NCBI GenBank assembly: GCA_027405735.1
Contig: JAPEHQ010000008.1
Coordinates: 1,116,001 to 1,180,000 of the forward strand
Source: Mucor racemosus
Taxonomy: Eukaryota > Mucoromycota > Mucoromycetes > Mucorales > Mucoraceae
Length of the DNA: 64,000 nt
Direction of reading: 5' to 3'
The translations under genes were made by a program, and so were the position numbers. The notes beneath the pieces were generated by a model. That model had not been told where the DNA came from. It saw only the letters and a program-made list of their open reading frames with translations, and made no database searches. Below, piece by piece: positions 1 to 14,007 of the stretch (position 1 is its first letter; each line of letters begins with the position of its first letter).

Positions 1-520
1 ATATTCTGAAAAAAACTAAATTGGGTCCGAGAGAGCTCAACGAGCCTGATGATATGAATGTAAAAAAAATACTACTCAATTTAACGAATATTTTGAAACT
101 TACCATAAAAATGTCAAAAAATTGAAAAAAAAATAAAAGCACTCGGAATTTTTTCATACTGACATATATTATAGAGCGCTTTAAAACAAGTAAGTTTCAT
201 TATTAAGAAGTGTTAATATAGCTTAATGTTCTGCAGAGATATTTAGGCTCAAAGTTTTCAATTTTAGCAATGGAATACCTGTAAAAATCTGAAACATTAG
301 CAGCAAAAACGCCATACCAGTTGCAAAAAAGTAGGATATTTTTGAATACTTGTTTTTGGATAAAAGTTGGGTATCTCAGGTACATCAGCATATGATTTCT
401 TCTTGGTGTTATTTAATGAGAAAAAAAGCAGAGCAGAGATGAAAAGTGAGACCCAGTTTTCAAGAAAAAAGCTGCAAATTTTACTCGGTTGTGAGCCTTT
501 CGTGAGATATAAAATTAATT
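1..520 (+). repeat. Repeat A, copy 1 (cut by window start)
   Basis: This stretch matches 8130-8640 closely and, in reverse complement, the copies near 18.2 and 33.2 kb. The shared part includes a minus-strand open frame of 62 codons (203-391) that is almost identical to one at 8317-8505. The family has no recognisable transposase or reverse transcriptase in what can be seen, so the small frames are probably incidental. The left end lies outside the window. Confidence 0.8.
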
Positions 521-2244
521 TAGGAAAAGGTTAAATAATGTGACCAACTCATGTCTATTAAGTATTATACAAAGTATATCTTAAAAAGTTTTCAGCATGA
601 AGTTAATTGTGTATTATTTATCAACTTTTTAACTGCTACCGTATATATAAAAAAACTGTTATGTATATTGAACATAGTATACCGTATAAAAAGAAGATTT
701 CAAGTATGGGGTATATATAGTCATTTTGATCGAAGCTTTTTCTGAATTAACTTCAACGTGCAATTTCCTCGACTAAAATACAGGGTGGTTGCATGCGGTT
801 ATCATCAACTTGTTATGCGTACATCGATTAATCCATCCCGATTTTGGATGCTTCCCCACAAAAAATTGGTTTAATATTGAATGTGTGCATAATGCTTTCA
901 TACACAACTATAATCTGTCTCTTTTAGTTATGCATATTTATTTTAGATAGTACATTGATTTTGAAACATGATATGAAACTGTTCTATCAGGAAATGGGCA
1001 ATAGTGATTAAATACACATCACGACAACTTGAATCCGTTATATGTGCATTTAATGCATTAAGTGTTAAGCATTAAAATTATAGCTTTTGAAATATTATTA
1101 ATCAGAATCATTTACATCTATAGATTATAACTGAAACATTTTATACCTGTGTTTAGTCATTGATTTAATCAAAATTAGTTACCTAAAAAGAGTTGTTGTA
1201 CCTGCATTTCCGGTAATTAATAAGTTTCATGCATAAGTTATAATTGGGTTACATTGGTATTTCCAGAGACCCAACTTCAAGAAGATCTGATCGTGTTTCG
1301 CTTGATTTGTGGACACACAAAATAACCTCTACCTTGTAAATCAGTCGACCGTAAAGAGATGGCATGTTGTTTTGCAATAGAAAGCATTGTTAGACATTCA
1401 TTATCATTTTTAATGATTCGTTATCGCTTTTGTAATCCATCAATCCCATGTTTATTGTTGTGTTACTTTATTGATAGTAGAATGAACTTTATAATATATA
1501 TAGTTCATTTTAATGATCAAATCGGCGTTACGTTCTTCGACAAACATTACGCATTGTTAGTTTGTTGCATGACGCTGGATAATTGTTTGAAACAGCTATT
1601 CACTGTATAATACAGGTATAGGCACTCTGAGTAAAGGCTCGATGAGTTATTTTTTTACTCATATTTTTGTTTATTTTGCAATTTTCGTAAAGGTTCATAT
1701 AATAGTGTAGATAAGGATCAACGGTAAAATTAAAAAGAAATGATCTCTACTCAATGCTCAATATGCTTTCAAACAATCAAATTTCCCACTACTATTATGA
1801 CAAAGATGTTGTACCAGGATTTTGTGATCGAAAGAGCCCAAGATTGCTAATTTAAAATGATCAAATAATCTACAAACAGATCTAAATCATCAGATATGTT
1901 CGAGGCTGGGCTTCAATAAGTTACTTTTTACGGCAGCAGATCGTCCTGTCAGATATGCAACAAGAGGCACTAAATTGAGGAGCATCTATATTAAAAAAAA
2001 AGTTTATTTCTTTGGCGCTTCTTACATAACTGCTCGTGGCCATAACCTAGATCTCAGGGTGAGTGTCTCAATTACACCTATAATTATTGAATTGGAGTTT
2101 TTAGCTTCAGCATCACTGATTTACCATTGAAATCTTTTTGGACATCCGCTTGTTTAATTTATACACTCATGAAAATATGATGGGTTCGATACTTCTTTCT
2201 TAATTCTTTACATCAATAACGATTCAACGTATTTCCATTAAATC
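521..2244. other. Intergenic, no gene seen
   Basis: AT-rich DNA between repeat A and the MYST gene. Open frames here (551-745, 1359-1610) have compositions expected by chance and match nothing I know. The final 200 bases presumably hold the MYST promoter, but no single motif stands out. Confidence 0.5.
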
Positions 2245-3717
<1,473 letters not shown>

Positions 3718-3875
3718 TAATAAATAACTATAATGCTTCATAGACCTTTATAATTGCTTTTAATTGGGTAAATTGAGTTTATGTGTTTATGTGTGTGTTT
3801 AAAGCTGGGCCCCATCATAAGCCATTCTTACGATTAAAAAGGTCTCTTCTACTTTTTTTTTTGTTAAATATAATC

Positions 3876-6413
3876 ATGGTTGAAGCTAGTATCACACGGT
3901 ATTATACACTTGAAGACAAAGAGTATAGCGCTCCTTCATACTATCCAAGAAACGATTATAAAAATCATCAATCTACAAAGACACCTATTGTTATTGACAA
4001 TGGTACTATTGAAAATAAAATAAAATTAATTGTAAAACTACATTCTAATACATATAACTTAGGTTCAAGTCATTGTAGAGCTGGTTGGTCTTCAGATAAT
4101 GAACCTGCATGTATGTTTAATATGCAATATATACGCGTATATGTCAATATTAATATTTGTATAGTGATCTTTGATAATGTTGTGTCGAAATATAGAGATA
4201 GACGACTTAATCAAAGTGTTTTAGCTGTTGGCATGGACGCGCTAGCTGACCCTGCAGCTAAATCAAATGCTCGTTCACCCTTTGATAATAATGTTGTTTG
4301 TGATTTTGAGAAAATGGTTTGATTTATTAAAGCATTAATTGCAAAATGACGACTGACAGTATTTTAATAGGAAAGCATTTTAGATTACATATTCGTAGTA
4401 CTTGGCATTAATACACCTACAGTCAATCATCCTATTGTCTTGACAGAAACCCCATGTATACCTCAATATAGCCGCACTCGTAAAGTTTAGATTTATCGAT
4501 TGAATTCATGATTTGAATTTTAACGCTGTTTTTATTAGGCATGACTGAATTATTGTTTGAAGGCTATCGAGTACCCTCTGTTGCCTATGGTATTGATTCA
4601 CTTTTCAGTTATCATGCTAATGGTGGATCCCATGATGATGGTGGTATAGTTATAGCATCAGGCAACTCAACTACACATATTATTCCTACATTAAGTGGAA
4701 AAGGTGTCTTGTCAAAGACCAAACGTATAGCTTATGGAGGAACTCAATCATCCGAATACATGTTGAAATTAATGCAACTCAAATATCCAACATTCCCAAC
4801 TAAAATGACAAACTCACAAGCCGAAGAACTCGTTCATCAACATGCATTTGTTTCACCAGACTATCAAGCGACATTGAAAAAATTAGAAACAAAGAATCGT
4901 TTTGCTGAAATGGATCGTATTATTCAATTCCCTTATACAGCTCCAATTATCGAAGAAAAATCTGTAGAAGAGTTAGAAAGACAAGCAGCTAAAAGAGAGG
5001 AGAATTCGAGGCGATTACGTGAGGCAGCTGCTAAATCACGCTTAGAAAAATTAGTGGCTCGTGAACAACAAATGGAAGCCTTTACCAATTTGAAAAATGC
5101 AAAGGGAACTGTAAAAAAAGTCGATTGGCTTGTAAGTTCACTTGATGTAAATCGCAAATTTGTATTTAACAATGCATTTTTTAGGCGCAATTAAAAGAGG
5201 CAGGTTTTAAGGATGAAGCTGATTTGGATGATACTATTAAACAATTAGATAAAGCTATTCAACGTGCCCGTAATAAGGAACTTGGTATCGAAGAAGTCGA
5301 AGAAAAGGAAGCGCCAATTACGACATTAGTCGATATTCCAGATGAACAATTAGATGAGATGGAAAAGAAAGAGAAGCGTAAACAAAAGCTGATGAAGGCT
5401 AATTACGATGCTCGTCAAAGAGCTAAAAAAGCAAAAGAAGAAGCACGTTTGAGAGATGAGGAAGCAGCTCGTATTGAGGATAAAAAAAGACGTGATAGTC
5501 CTGCTGAATGGGTAGCCGAAATCAAACAAAAGAGACAGAATGTAGCTGATCGATTAAAACAACGTAAACGCTTAGCTTCAGAATTGGCAGATCGTAGATC
5601 TCGTGCTTCTCAATTGCGTATGAAATCTATTGCAAATTTAGCAAGCGATGATCCCAAGAGTAAGCGTAGAAGAAAAGGAAACGACGAAGACACATTTGGT
5701 CAAGATGATGATGATTGGGCTATTTACAGAGAAATCAGTAGAGATGATGAATCAGACGACGAGGAAGAAGACATGTCTGAATTAAATCAATATGAAAGCT
5801 TGCTGTTACAGTATGATCCTGAATTCTTACCAGAACATTTATATGAAAATATGTCTTCACCAACCAATACATTATTGCATCTTTTATCAAGAGGTGTTTA
5901 TCCACCTTATGACCCTACAGATATGGAACAGAGCTATCAATTACATGTCAATGTTGAGCGTTCAAGAGTTCCCGAAGTTTTGTTCCAGCCTAGCATTATT
6001 GGTCTTGATCAAGCTGGTTTAGTTGAAACTGTGAACGATATTGTCAAGACATTTGACATCAATCAAAGAGAAAGTTTAATGAAGGTATATTGGATGTCCC
6101 TCCCCCCTCCCTCTCCCCTAGAAATGCGCCTAGTTATTAACATTTGCTTTAGAATATTTTCCTTACAGGCGGCTTTACTCAATTACCTGGATTATCAGAA
6201 AGACTTCATTCATCACTGAAATCTATTTATCCTGTAAATACCAAAATCAAGGTGAAAAGAGCAAGAGATCCTGTATTAGATGCTTGGAGGGGCGCCGCTA
6301 TGTTTGCTCAGGATGAGACTAAGGCTCAATATTTTGTATCAAAGCAAGAATATGAAGAGTATGGCTCTGATTATATCAAGGAACATGGTTTAGGAAACAT
6401 CATTCAAAAATAA
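3876..6413 (+). CDS. ARP5: Actin-related protein Arp5, INO80 complex subunit
   Basis: Seven exons: 3876-4002, 4063-4110, 4165-4316, 4371-4479, 4539-5131, 5185-6084, 6153-6413, giving 729 aa. Arp5 is a nuclear actin fold protein of the INO80 chromatin remodeller, where with Ies6 it couples ATP hydrolysis to nucleosome sliding. Recognisable pieces are IVIDNGSSHCRAGW (actin phosphate-loop region), FDNVVSKYRDR, MTELLFEGYRVPSVAYGIDS, and the C-terminal NIFLTGGFTQLPG. Between the actin halves lies the long, highly charged helical insertion typical of Arp5 (about residues 240-500), rich in EEK/RRK runs and followed by an acidic DDESDDEEED patch. The ATG at 3876 is preferred to the in-frame one at 3783 because the upstream 31 residues are hydrophobic and not Arp5-like. 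The gene follows the MYST gene on the same strand by 158 bases; both work on chromatin, but shared regulation is not shown. Confidence 0.93.
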
Positions 6414-7479
6414 ATTAATACAATTAATAATTCATTCATGATTTACTCCAAGAAGGTTTTTATGGTATTATTCAAAGCTTGTTTAAACGCGTATTCGTCC
6501 AAGTTGAAGAACATTTCGGTAAATGATAGTATTTTAATAACACTGAATCATATATGAATAATCATGTTCTTTGATTGATATTTTGAGCAATGAAGTTGGT
6601 GGGATATAATTTCATTTCCTCAGATCTTCAGATGTACAATACAGTACAGCGCCGCTTTTTCAGTACATATTTGTAAAACAAAAAATATGGTAACATGCCT
6701 GCAATGTAATTAATCAAACTTTCATCACTTATTCTTATGGATCATCTGTTCTAAGCTAACAAAGATTCATAGCATATTTCGCCATCAAAAACTGCTTCGT
6801 TTTTATTTTTCGATGTTTTTGATCTGTCTTTGGTATTTAGAGAATATTTATAGCAAAAGATGGAGTGGCTTTATATGCTCATCTGATAGCGATCATTAAT
6901 ATATATCTATTGTTATTTAATACTTAGAAGAATTTTGGTTTTTGGTGAAGAAAAATGGCACCAAGTAAAACATTGATTTTATCAAGATTTTGCTTTGTTT
7001 CGATTGACTGAGAAATACAGAGACCCAAAAGAATTACAGAAAAATATCATTCATGGAGAGCACTGAATGCTCAGCTTTTATTTGCATTATTTCTCTTGTG
7101 GTTCCTGTCATCTAGGAACTAATAATGAAACATAATTTATAGTAGTATTCCTACAGAAACATAACATATTATATCCATACACATTTATCGATGATTAATA
7201 ATAATTTATATTGTCATATCTAATGGATCCCTGTCCATTAGACCTTATCACCCAATCCCAATAACTATATAAACCCACATTGAATTCATTCTAATAAACT
7301 GTATTTTCTACGTTGATTTTAATTTACAAAGTCTCGATAAATCACCAAGAGTGCGGATATCTTCAATAATTATAATACCTATTCATAATATCTATGTCCA
7401 TGTACAATGGCAATTTTCTTGGGTTAGTATTCATAAGGTCCGTATTTTTAAGTGTGTCCAATAAAAGTACGCAACCCAA
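6414..7479. other. Intergenic, no gene; possible old LTR
   Basis: No coding region is recognisable. At about 7213-7320 a stretch beginning TGTCATATCT carries a TATA-like ACTATATAAACCC and an AATAAA word 30-40 bases later, an arrangement seen in LTRs. Neither a matching second end nor a target-site duplication was found, so this is only a suggestion. Confidence 0.35.
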
Positions 7480-8640
7480 CATAGACATAGCATTGATTGT
7501 AAAAATTAAATACCTATATTGTTGCGTTAATTTTTTATATTCACAAGATAGATCCCACTGAAAGCTACTCTGCATTCTTTGTTTCAACAAAAAATATTGA
7601 TTTTTCGTCGAGATAATCAAAATAATAACTCACATTACAGCTTTAAGGATATGAAAACTGAGTTCCAAAATCAATTTGTAAAATCCATCGAGAAATGATT
7701 CAAAAAATAAAATTGTTTAATAGCTCATGAACTGCAAAGTAAGTTGACCTAGCGTATTAAATGTTTATTGTACAACTTTGGAGTTTGCAACCATCTAAAT
7801 AAAATTTAAATAAATGTTTCACATTAAATTTTGCGTAAAAAGCGATTGCAATTTTGGAGGTTTTTTCAAGATACACATCATTTTTAATAAGTATGTTTCA
7901 AATAAAAGTAATTGAAATAATGCGCAGCAAAATTACCTATTGATTGAGCTATTGTTGAACCTTTTAACTGCATTTTTCGTAGAGAAAACAAGATTTTTGT
8001 CAATTTTTTTTTTCAAATTCAGAATTTGGGATGAGGGTATACAAGGAGAAATTAAAGCTAGAAGCAAATGTATCTTTTTGTATACACTTTTGAGGATATC
8101 TCCACGAAAAATCAATATTTTTAAAAAAACTAAATTGGATCCGAGAGAGCTCAATGAGCTTAATGACATGCATGCAAAAGAAATGTTGCTCAATTTAACG
8201 AATATTTTGAAACCTACTATAGAAATGCCAAAAAAAAATGAAAAAAATAAAAGTGCTCAAAATTTTTTTATACTGAAATATATTATAGAGCGCTTCAAAA
8301 CAAGTAAGTTTCATTATTAAGAAGTGTTAATATAGCTTAATGTTCTGCAGAGATATTTAGGCTCAAAGTTTTTAATTTTAGCAATGGAATACCTGTAAAA
8401 ATCTGAAACATTAGCAGCAAAAACGCCATACCAGTTGCAAAAAAGTAGGATATTTTTGAATACTTGTTTTTGGATAAAAGTTGGGTATCTCAGGAACATC
8501 AGCATATGATTTTTCCTTGGTGTTGTTTAGTGAAAAAAAAAATAGAGCAGAGATGAAAAGTGAGACCCAGTTTTCAAGGGAAAAGCTGTGAATTTTACAC
8601 ATTTTTGGTTGCTCTGTGTGAGTTTTTACGTATTTTTTGC
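7480..8640 (+). repeat. Repeat A, copy 2
   Basis: Matches copy 1 directly and copies 3 (18190-19320) and 4 (33190-34275) in reverse complement over roughly 1.1 kb. A characteristic word, AAAAATCAATATTTTT, occurs twice in each complete copy, in the same orientation about 0.5 kb apart. The longest frame (7940-8320, 126 codons) ends in a lysine- and asparagine-rich tail and resembles no domain I know; in the other copies it is broken. Confidence 0.8.
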
Positions 8641-9084
8641 ATTTCAAGCTTTGTGATCATTTTCCTCATCGATTACTGTCATTTTTTGATTGTGGTCTGC
8701 CGTTATATTGAAAAAGAACCTTCAATTATCCAAGTCGGTAATTTAGGATGCATGATTTATTGATAATTTGTCAAGCAATTGAGCATAATTTAATGTGTAA
8801 GATCATAAATCAGCCCAAAACACATACTTGTGCATTGATTCCTTGATGTGTAATGCAAACATCTCAGAACTTGATCGATAAAAAAAAAAAAAAAAAAAAA
8901 AGTTTATTGCATGTCGTTTGAAAATAATGTTTTATCAAAATATAAAAGAATCAGTTAAAAAATAAAAAACGAAAAAAAGTAAAAAAAAAAAAAAGAAAGA
9001 AAAAATATCGATGTAATCGAAAAATCTGTATGTATGTGTGTATATATAAAAGTGTAAATGGTAAATTATAAAATGATAGATCTT
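8641..9084. other. Intergenic, 3' side of ATG13
   Basis: Contains a poly-A run at about 8881-8901 and A-rich low-complexity sequence. It presumably includes the 3' untranslated region of the minus-strand ATG13 gene. No gene is seen. Confidence 0.5.
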
Positions 9085-12000
9085 TTACCAACCATCAAAC
9101 GAAAGATGACTAGGTTTAGCAGGATTGCTAGTTGTTGCAGTAGCATTTGAATCACTCTTATCACTGGATTCACTAGTACTCAAACCGCCACTGTTTGTAA
9201 TTCTTTCTTCTTCTTCTGTTACAGTCGACATGGAAATATTTTGTAAGCGATGCAATAAAGGCGGAGAAAGCGGGGAAGGTGTCAATTCAAGAAAATGTTC
9301 ATTGACTCGATTATTAGTAGCATTTGTAGGAGAAGTAGCAGTAACTGAAGAGCTATTACTGCTGCTACCAAATACGTTAGTGGTGTTACCACTACTATTG
9401 TTGTATCTAAAGATGTCATGCTGTTTATTGGGCGAAGGTGAAGAGGTGGTAGGCATAGCGGGTGAAGGTGGTGGAGGGGGTCCTTCACATTCCAATTCGC
9501 TCATCTTGAATACAAGCGAGTCATCATCATCCATCAATGAACTGTTGTTTGCTCTTGGTCCACTTGAAGCATTAGCATTGTCCTGCATCATCATTAAACT
9601 ATTATCGCTGCTACTATCCATATTGTGTTGTGATTTCTGTAATTGATATCGATCATTATTAATCAAAGATTGTCTCCTTTGCTGTTGCTGCTCTTGTTGC
9701 TGTTGACGGCTATTTCTCGTTTCTTCTTCTCCTCCTCCGTTTCGTGGAATAGGCCGATCATAAGAAATAGGTGTGCCTGATGCTCTACCACCAGTATGAC
9801 CAGTTGTAGCAGCTGTATTTCTCAACAAGTTGAAATTTCGATTATGATGATCTTGAGGGTAAGTAGAAAAAGCAGACATGTCATTATTTCCTGAACCATA
9901 TGAAGAAGAGGCAGAAGCATCACTTTGTCTTTGACGACGACGGCGATTACGACTACGATTATAACTATCGCTTTCGCCTTCTTCATCATCATCTTCCTCA
10001 TTGGTAGTACTATGAGGAGATCCTTCAGCTGGGTTAAGTCTGGCTAATCTTAAAGCGTTTTGTGGATTTGTCATGGAACGAAGTTGAGGAAAACTACGAG
10101 GTATATGAACAGGAGATGTTGACCTTTGCTCAGCATGTAAAGGGGATGGTATAATAGGTTGATAAGAGCGACCTGTAGATGAGGTAGATGAAACAGGTGA
10201 AATTCCTGTTACTGGATCATGTTGTTGAGATGATGTTGATGCACTACCACCACCACCACTAATACCAACAGTACTTGCACCAGCATTACCAATCAGCATA
10301 CTCGAAGTCAAAGAATCTGAAAGGGAATTATGAGTTTCCCGCAAGCTTTGAAAATGCGATAAAGCAGCTTTTTTCGACATGGATGCGCCCAACATCATGC
10401 TGCTTCCAGTACCACCGCCACCAGCACTACTGGCACTATCAGATGCAGAAGAAAGCATTTGTGCACTAGTACTACGCTGCTGTTGGAACAAGCCTAAATC
10501 TTGATTAGAACCAACTAATCTTACAAAATCTTCAAGGTCATCATCATCATCAGCGTCATGCTCGGTTTTAATATTGATTGAACTATGGTCACTGGCACGA
10601 GACCAACGTCTCATCATGCTTGCACTAGAAGGAGAATCTGCTGCTGTTACAGTACGACTTGTTGGACTCGATTTATATTTATCAAAGCTTGATGAAAATT
10701 CGATTTTTCTACCAAACGATCCACTATCAACAGGTCGAGATTTATCAGATGAAACTGTAGAAGAATAATGTCTGGTAGACCCTCCGCTTCCAGCACCTGA
10801 GACTATGGTTTTTTGAGGTTTAGTTATATGCAACAATAATGTATTACATGTAAGTCGATGTATATACTTACAAATAGATTCTGCCTGTGGTGAAGATGAT
10901 AGAAATGGAGATTTAAAAGGTGATACGACAAAGGGGGCGGACGCTCTACGACTCGAAGGTGTTGATCCGCCTCCTCTTCCTTCTCCACCTGTAGAAGTAG
11001 TAGGTGATTCAGCAGTATTTCGAGTATTATAACTCAAAGGTCTCGATGTTGAAGAATCAGTTGGATGTTTCGACATTGTAGTTAATGAAGAAGGTCTAAA
11101 ATCGTCATCTACATTCGATTGCTTCATGGCATTTTCCTATATATAGTAGAAACTATAAATTCTCGGCTGATCCCCCCTCTCCCTCCCCCCCTCTTTACAG
11201 TTAAAGATGATGAAAAAAGAATACTTACCAATTTGTTTTCTAATGAAGCACCTGTAGTTGCTTTTGTAAACATAGAAACTGGACGGGTTGTTGCTATAGC
11301 AGATGATCTAAAGTATCCGTCTGTATCCTCTTGTTGTTGTTTTTGTTTCTGTTGTTGTTCTTGTTGCTGTTGCTGATATTTAGCCATTGTTGGAGTGAAA
11401 AATTGTTCATCCATATCAATAAATTGAGCACTGAGATCTCTCTCTGAATCCTCAATTCTAAAATCACAACTTCGTCGATAATTTACATTCAATTTAAAAG
11501 TTCTACAATATATTCAGTCAATAAATGTGCTGTTTGCATGTGGGTAATGTTTTGATGATCTTATTAATTTACCCAATTGGTGTAACAATATCATTAAATT
11601 TGTATAATTTAGTTGGTTTACGAGCATCGCTTTCAATAATGGGAGTATCTAGCAAGAGCGTTAATAACAAGATAATATCAAAATTTTCTGTATTTACCAA
11701 GCGATATTTCAGTTGATTTTTCATGTAAATTTGTTGATGATAATCGATAACCAATCGACAGTGAATTTGTTGAATCGCTTAATTTATGTAATTTACGATA
11801 AAGGTTATAACTAGGTAATAATCGAGAAAGAGAATGTAAGGATCTAAAAAACACAATTGATCTTTTGTATAAATTTGGTAAATCTACAGCATATTCAGGA
11901 AATGGATGTCTTTTTTTGTTGGGTTTTTGTTAGATAAGCAAATTGTTATTTTTGTACATTTACTTACTTTAAGGTTAATTCCCATGATTCAATCAAGATA

Positions 12001-12569
12001 CGGTCTATACGATGAGCATCCGCAGTCTTTAATTCAACACATCCCCACCTTAAATTATCATCTGCTACCACTAATGACTGATTATGTGAAAGTTTCGATG
12101 TATCCAAATATATGTCGAGTATCATTGGCGGTGGCTCTCGTTCTTCTGTTGATTGCACTGCCATAGTTCTCCAATATTTCAAATCCTCTCGTAATAATTC
12201 CACATCTTCAGTTGCGATATTGAACTTGAATTCATGTTAATCCTTGTAAAATATAATATATATATACATATATATATGCGCTTATAATTTACCCATTTAT
12301 TCATTTTTTTTGTCGATGTAGATCCTTTTAAATTTGCAGTTTTACCGTATCTTGCATCATTACTAGGAGTGCATCGTGCCTGAATAACAATTTGTGCAGT
12401 TTTTGTATAAAAATTCTAGATGGAAACTTTTGATTAAGCATGAAAATTCATAATTTTTATTGTATAAATTTACTTGAATGATTTGATCTAATTTTGAGTT
12501 ACGCGTACTAGTTGAAGAAGTAGATGGACCACTTGGAGCAGCAGGTGGTTGTTGTTGATAAGAAGTCAT
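9085..12569 (-). CDS. ATG13: Autophagy regulator Atg13 (HORMA domain)
   Basis: Eight exons on the minus strand: 12569-12474, 12415-12293, 12224-11968, 11909-11698, 11648-11573, 11502-11229, 11136-10872, 10802-9085, giving about 1006 aa. Atg13 is the regulatory subunit of the Atg1 kinase complex that starts autophagosome formation and is controlled by TORC1 phosphorylation. The N-terminal HORMA domain (about residues 25-280) is clear: NFYTKTAQIVIQARC, DVELLREDLKYWR, ESWELTLKHPFPEYAVDLP, LYKRSIVFFRSLHSLSRLLP, YRRSCDFRIEDSE. The long C-terminal two thirds is low-complexity, rich in Ser, Gln, Asn and Gly, as usual for a disordered phospho-regulated Atg13 tail. The last intron (10803-10871) is 69 bases with no stop, so retaining it would simply add 23 residues. 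The gene is divergent to TIM9. Atg1- and Atg17-binding motifs could not be pinpointed. Confidence 0.92.
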
Positions 12570-13041
12570 TATAAAGTAAATTGCATATATATTATATATA
12601 TATATATGTGTGTGTATGTATGTATATATAACTGATATAGAAAGAAAAAAGGTTTAAATACTCTACATGATGAACAGCTAAAGGATTTCCCGCTTTAATT
12701 TTACCTCAAGGTTTTCTATTGATTACTTTCTGCTGTTGTTTTCTTTTTTAATCCCTTTCCTTCTCTAACGGAAAGAAAGAAAATTGAGGGAAAAAAAGGG
12801 ACATTCGTTTTTTACAAATACATATACAAATAATATATATAACTTTATAGACAACCCTCACGTGCGTATCAATGTTAGATAGATAAAACAAGTTCATGCC
12901 TCGAACTCAAGTTGAATATTCGGTTGGTTACAGATTTACAAGCAGCGCTTAGTGCAACATCCATGTAAATTTGATCTCAATCAATCCCTACCCTCGCTTA
13001 AAGTTTTCTTTTTTTCCTTCTAAAAACATACATAATATAAA
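12570..13041. promoter_or_regulatory. Divergent promoter between ATG13 and TIM9
   Basis: These 472 bases separate two start codons pointing away from each other, so they must hold both promoters. A TA/TG-alternating stretch (about 12583-12630) lies next to the ATG13 start, a pyrimidine-rich patch at 12740-12775, and a CACGTG E-box-like word near 12860. Function of these words is inferred only from position. Confidence 0.6.
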
Positions 13042-13415
13042 ATGGATAATTCAAGGTTTAATCAAGCTGAACAAGCTCAAATCAATGCTATGGTTGAACA
13101 GAAACAAGTAAGGTTAATATACAGTTGCTACCTTAAAAACTAATCACCTTTGTTGTCATCATATAGGTGACAGATTTTATGAATTTATTTACAGGTGTTG
13201 TTGATCGTTGCTTTAAAGAATGTGCAAATGATTTTACAACCAAAGCAGTTACTGGTAGAGAAGTACGAAAATCAGTATATTTTGCAGTACATTATCATAC
13301 TTATGCTATCAATTCATAGACTGCTTGTGTGCAAAGATGCGCTGATAGATTTTTAAAACATGCTGAACTTGTAGGAAGCAAATTTGCAGAACTTTCTCAA
13401 ACTGTAAGTCTTTGA
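13042..13415 (+). CDS. TIM9: Mitochondrial small Tim chaperone Tim9
   Basis: Three exons, 13042-13107, 13167-13262 and 13320-13415, give about 85 aa. Tim9 forms a hexamer with Tim10 in the intermembrane space and carries hydrophobic carrier proteins to the TIM22 translocase. The twin CX3C signature is present (CFKEC and CVQRC, spaced by 15 residues), with the flanking VEQKQVTDFMNLF and NDFTTKAVTGRE strings typical of Tim9. Length fits the family (80-90 aa). The C-terminus is uncertain: the frame reads through a GTAAGT at 13404 to a stop, giving ...LSQTVSL, but that GTAAGT could be a real donor leading to another short 3' exon. The start is the only ATG that gives the conserved N-terminal helix. 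Confidence 0.92.
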
Positions 13416-14007
13416 TAATTTGATTTTGGACCTCTTTTCCTTTGATCGATTTCTTGCTTGGAATTTTAAAGGATTTTTTCATCTGTTTGGAGATGCTTAT
13501 CAAAAAGAAATTATGCAGTAGTAATCTTTGACATCTGAAGTACATTCACAAATATTTTTGGAAAGAATCAGTAAGCTGGGCAGTAATCCTTAAAATGTGT
13601 TTTGATACTGTGATACCTACTTAAAATGCCATATATTTTGGAGGGTCGAATATAATTTTTTTAAATTCAAAAATCATTGCCGTATACTTCAGATGTCAAT
13701 GTATGCCGTATTGATCTATTTCATTTATTGGCTTCTTTATTAACAGTTGTAAAAATCCTTTGAATTTGTGGTACATTTTCCAGATTTTTTCTGAGCAACT
13801 CGACATTTGAACTGAGGGGTCCAATAAGAACCTTATTTTTTGGAATAAAATTTACTAAAACATTATTGCTTTTAGATGAATAACCCATCAAAATCACCTT
13901 AATTAATTTTACATATTAAATGATATAATTTAATTGATATTTAAAAAAATACAAAAGGAGAAAGAGATAAAAAGAATAATTGTAACAAATAAAAGATAGA
14001 TGTGATT
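13416..14007. other. Intergenic, convergent 3' ends of TIM9 and chitin deacetylase
   Basis: No gene is recognised. The region lies between two converging genes and should hold both 3' untranslated regions. An ORF on the minus strand at 13309-13545 overlaps TIM9 exon 3 and is a shadow. Confidence 0.5.

Noticed and set aside
1359..1610. 83-codon plus-strand frame in the first intergenic region
   Set aside because: Cys/Phe/Ile-rich composition expected from AT-rich DNA, no motif, no splice context.
9125..9646. 173-codon open frame on the plus strand
   Set aside because: It lies antisense inside the last ATG13 exon; its leucine/serine-rich reading is the complement of the repetitive Ser/Asn/Gln tail.
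13404..13520. A fourth TIM9 exon after GTAAGT
   Set aside because: Possible acceptors give either an immediate stop or an unrelated short tail; read-through to the nearby stop gives a normal Tim9 length, so it was noted only as an uncertainty.
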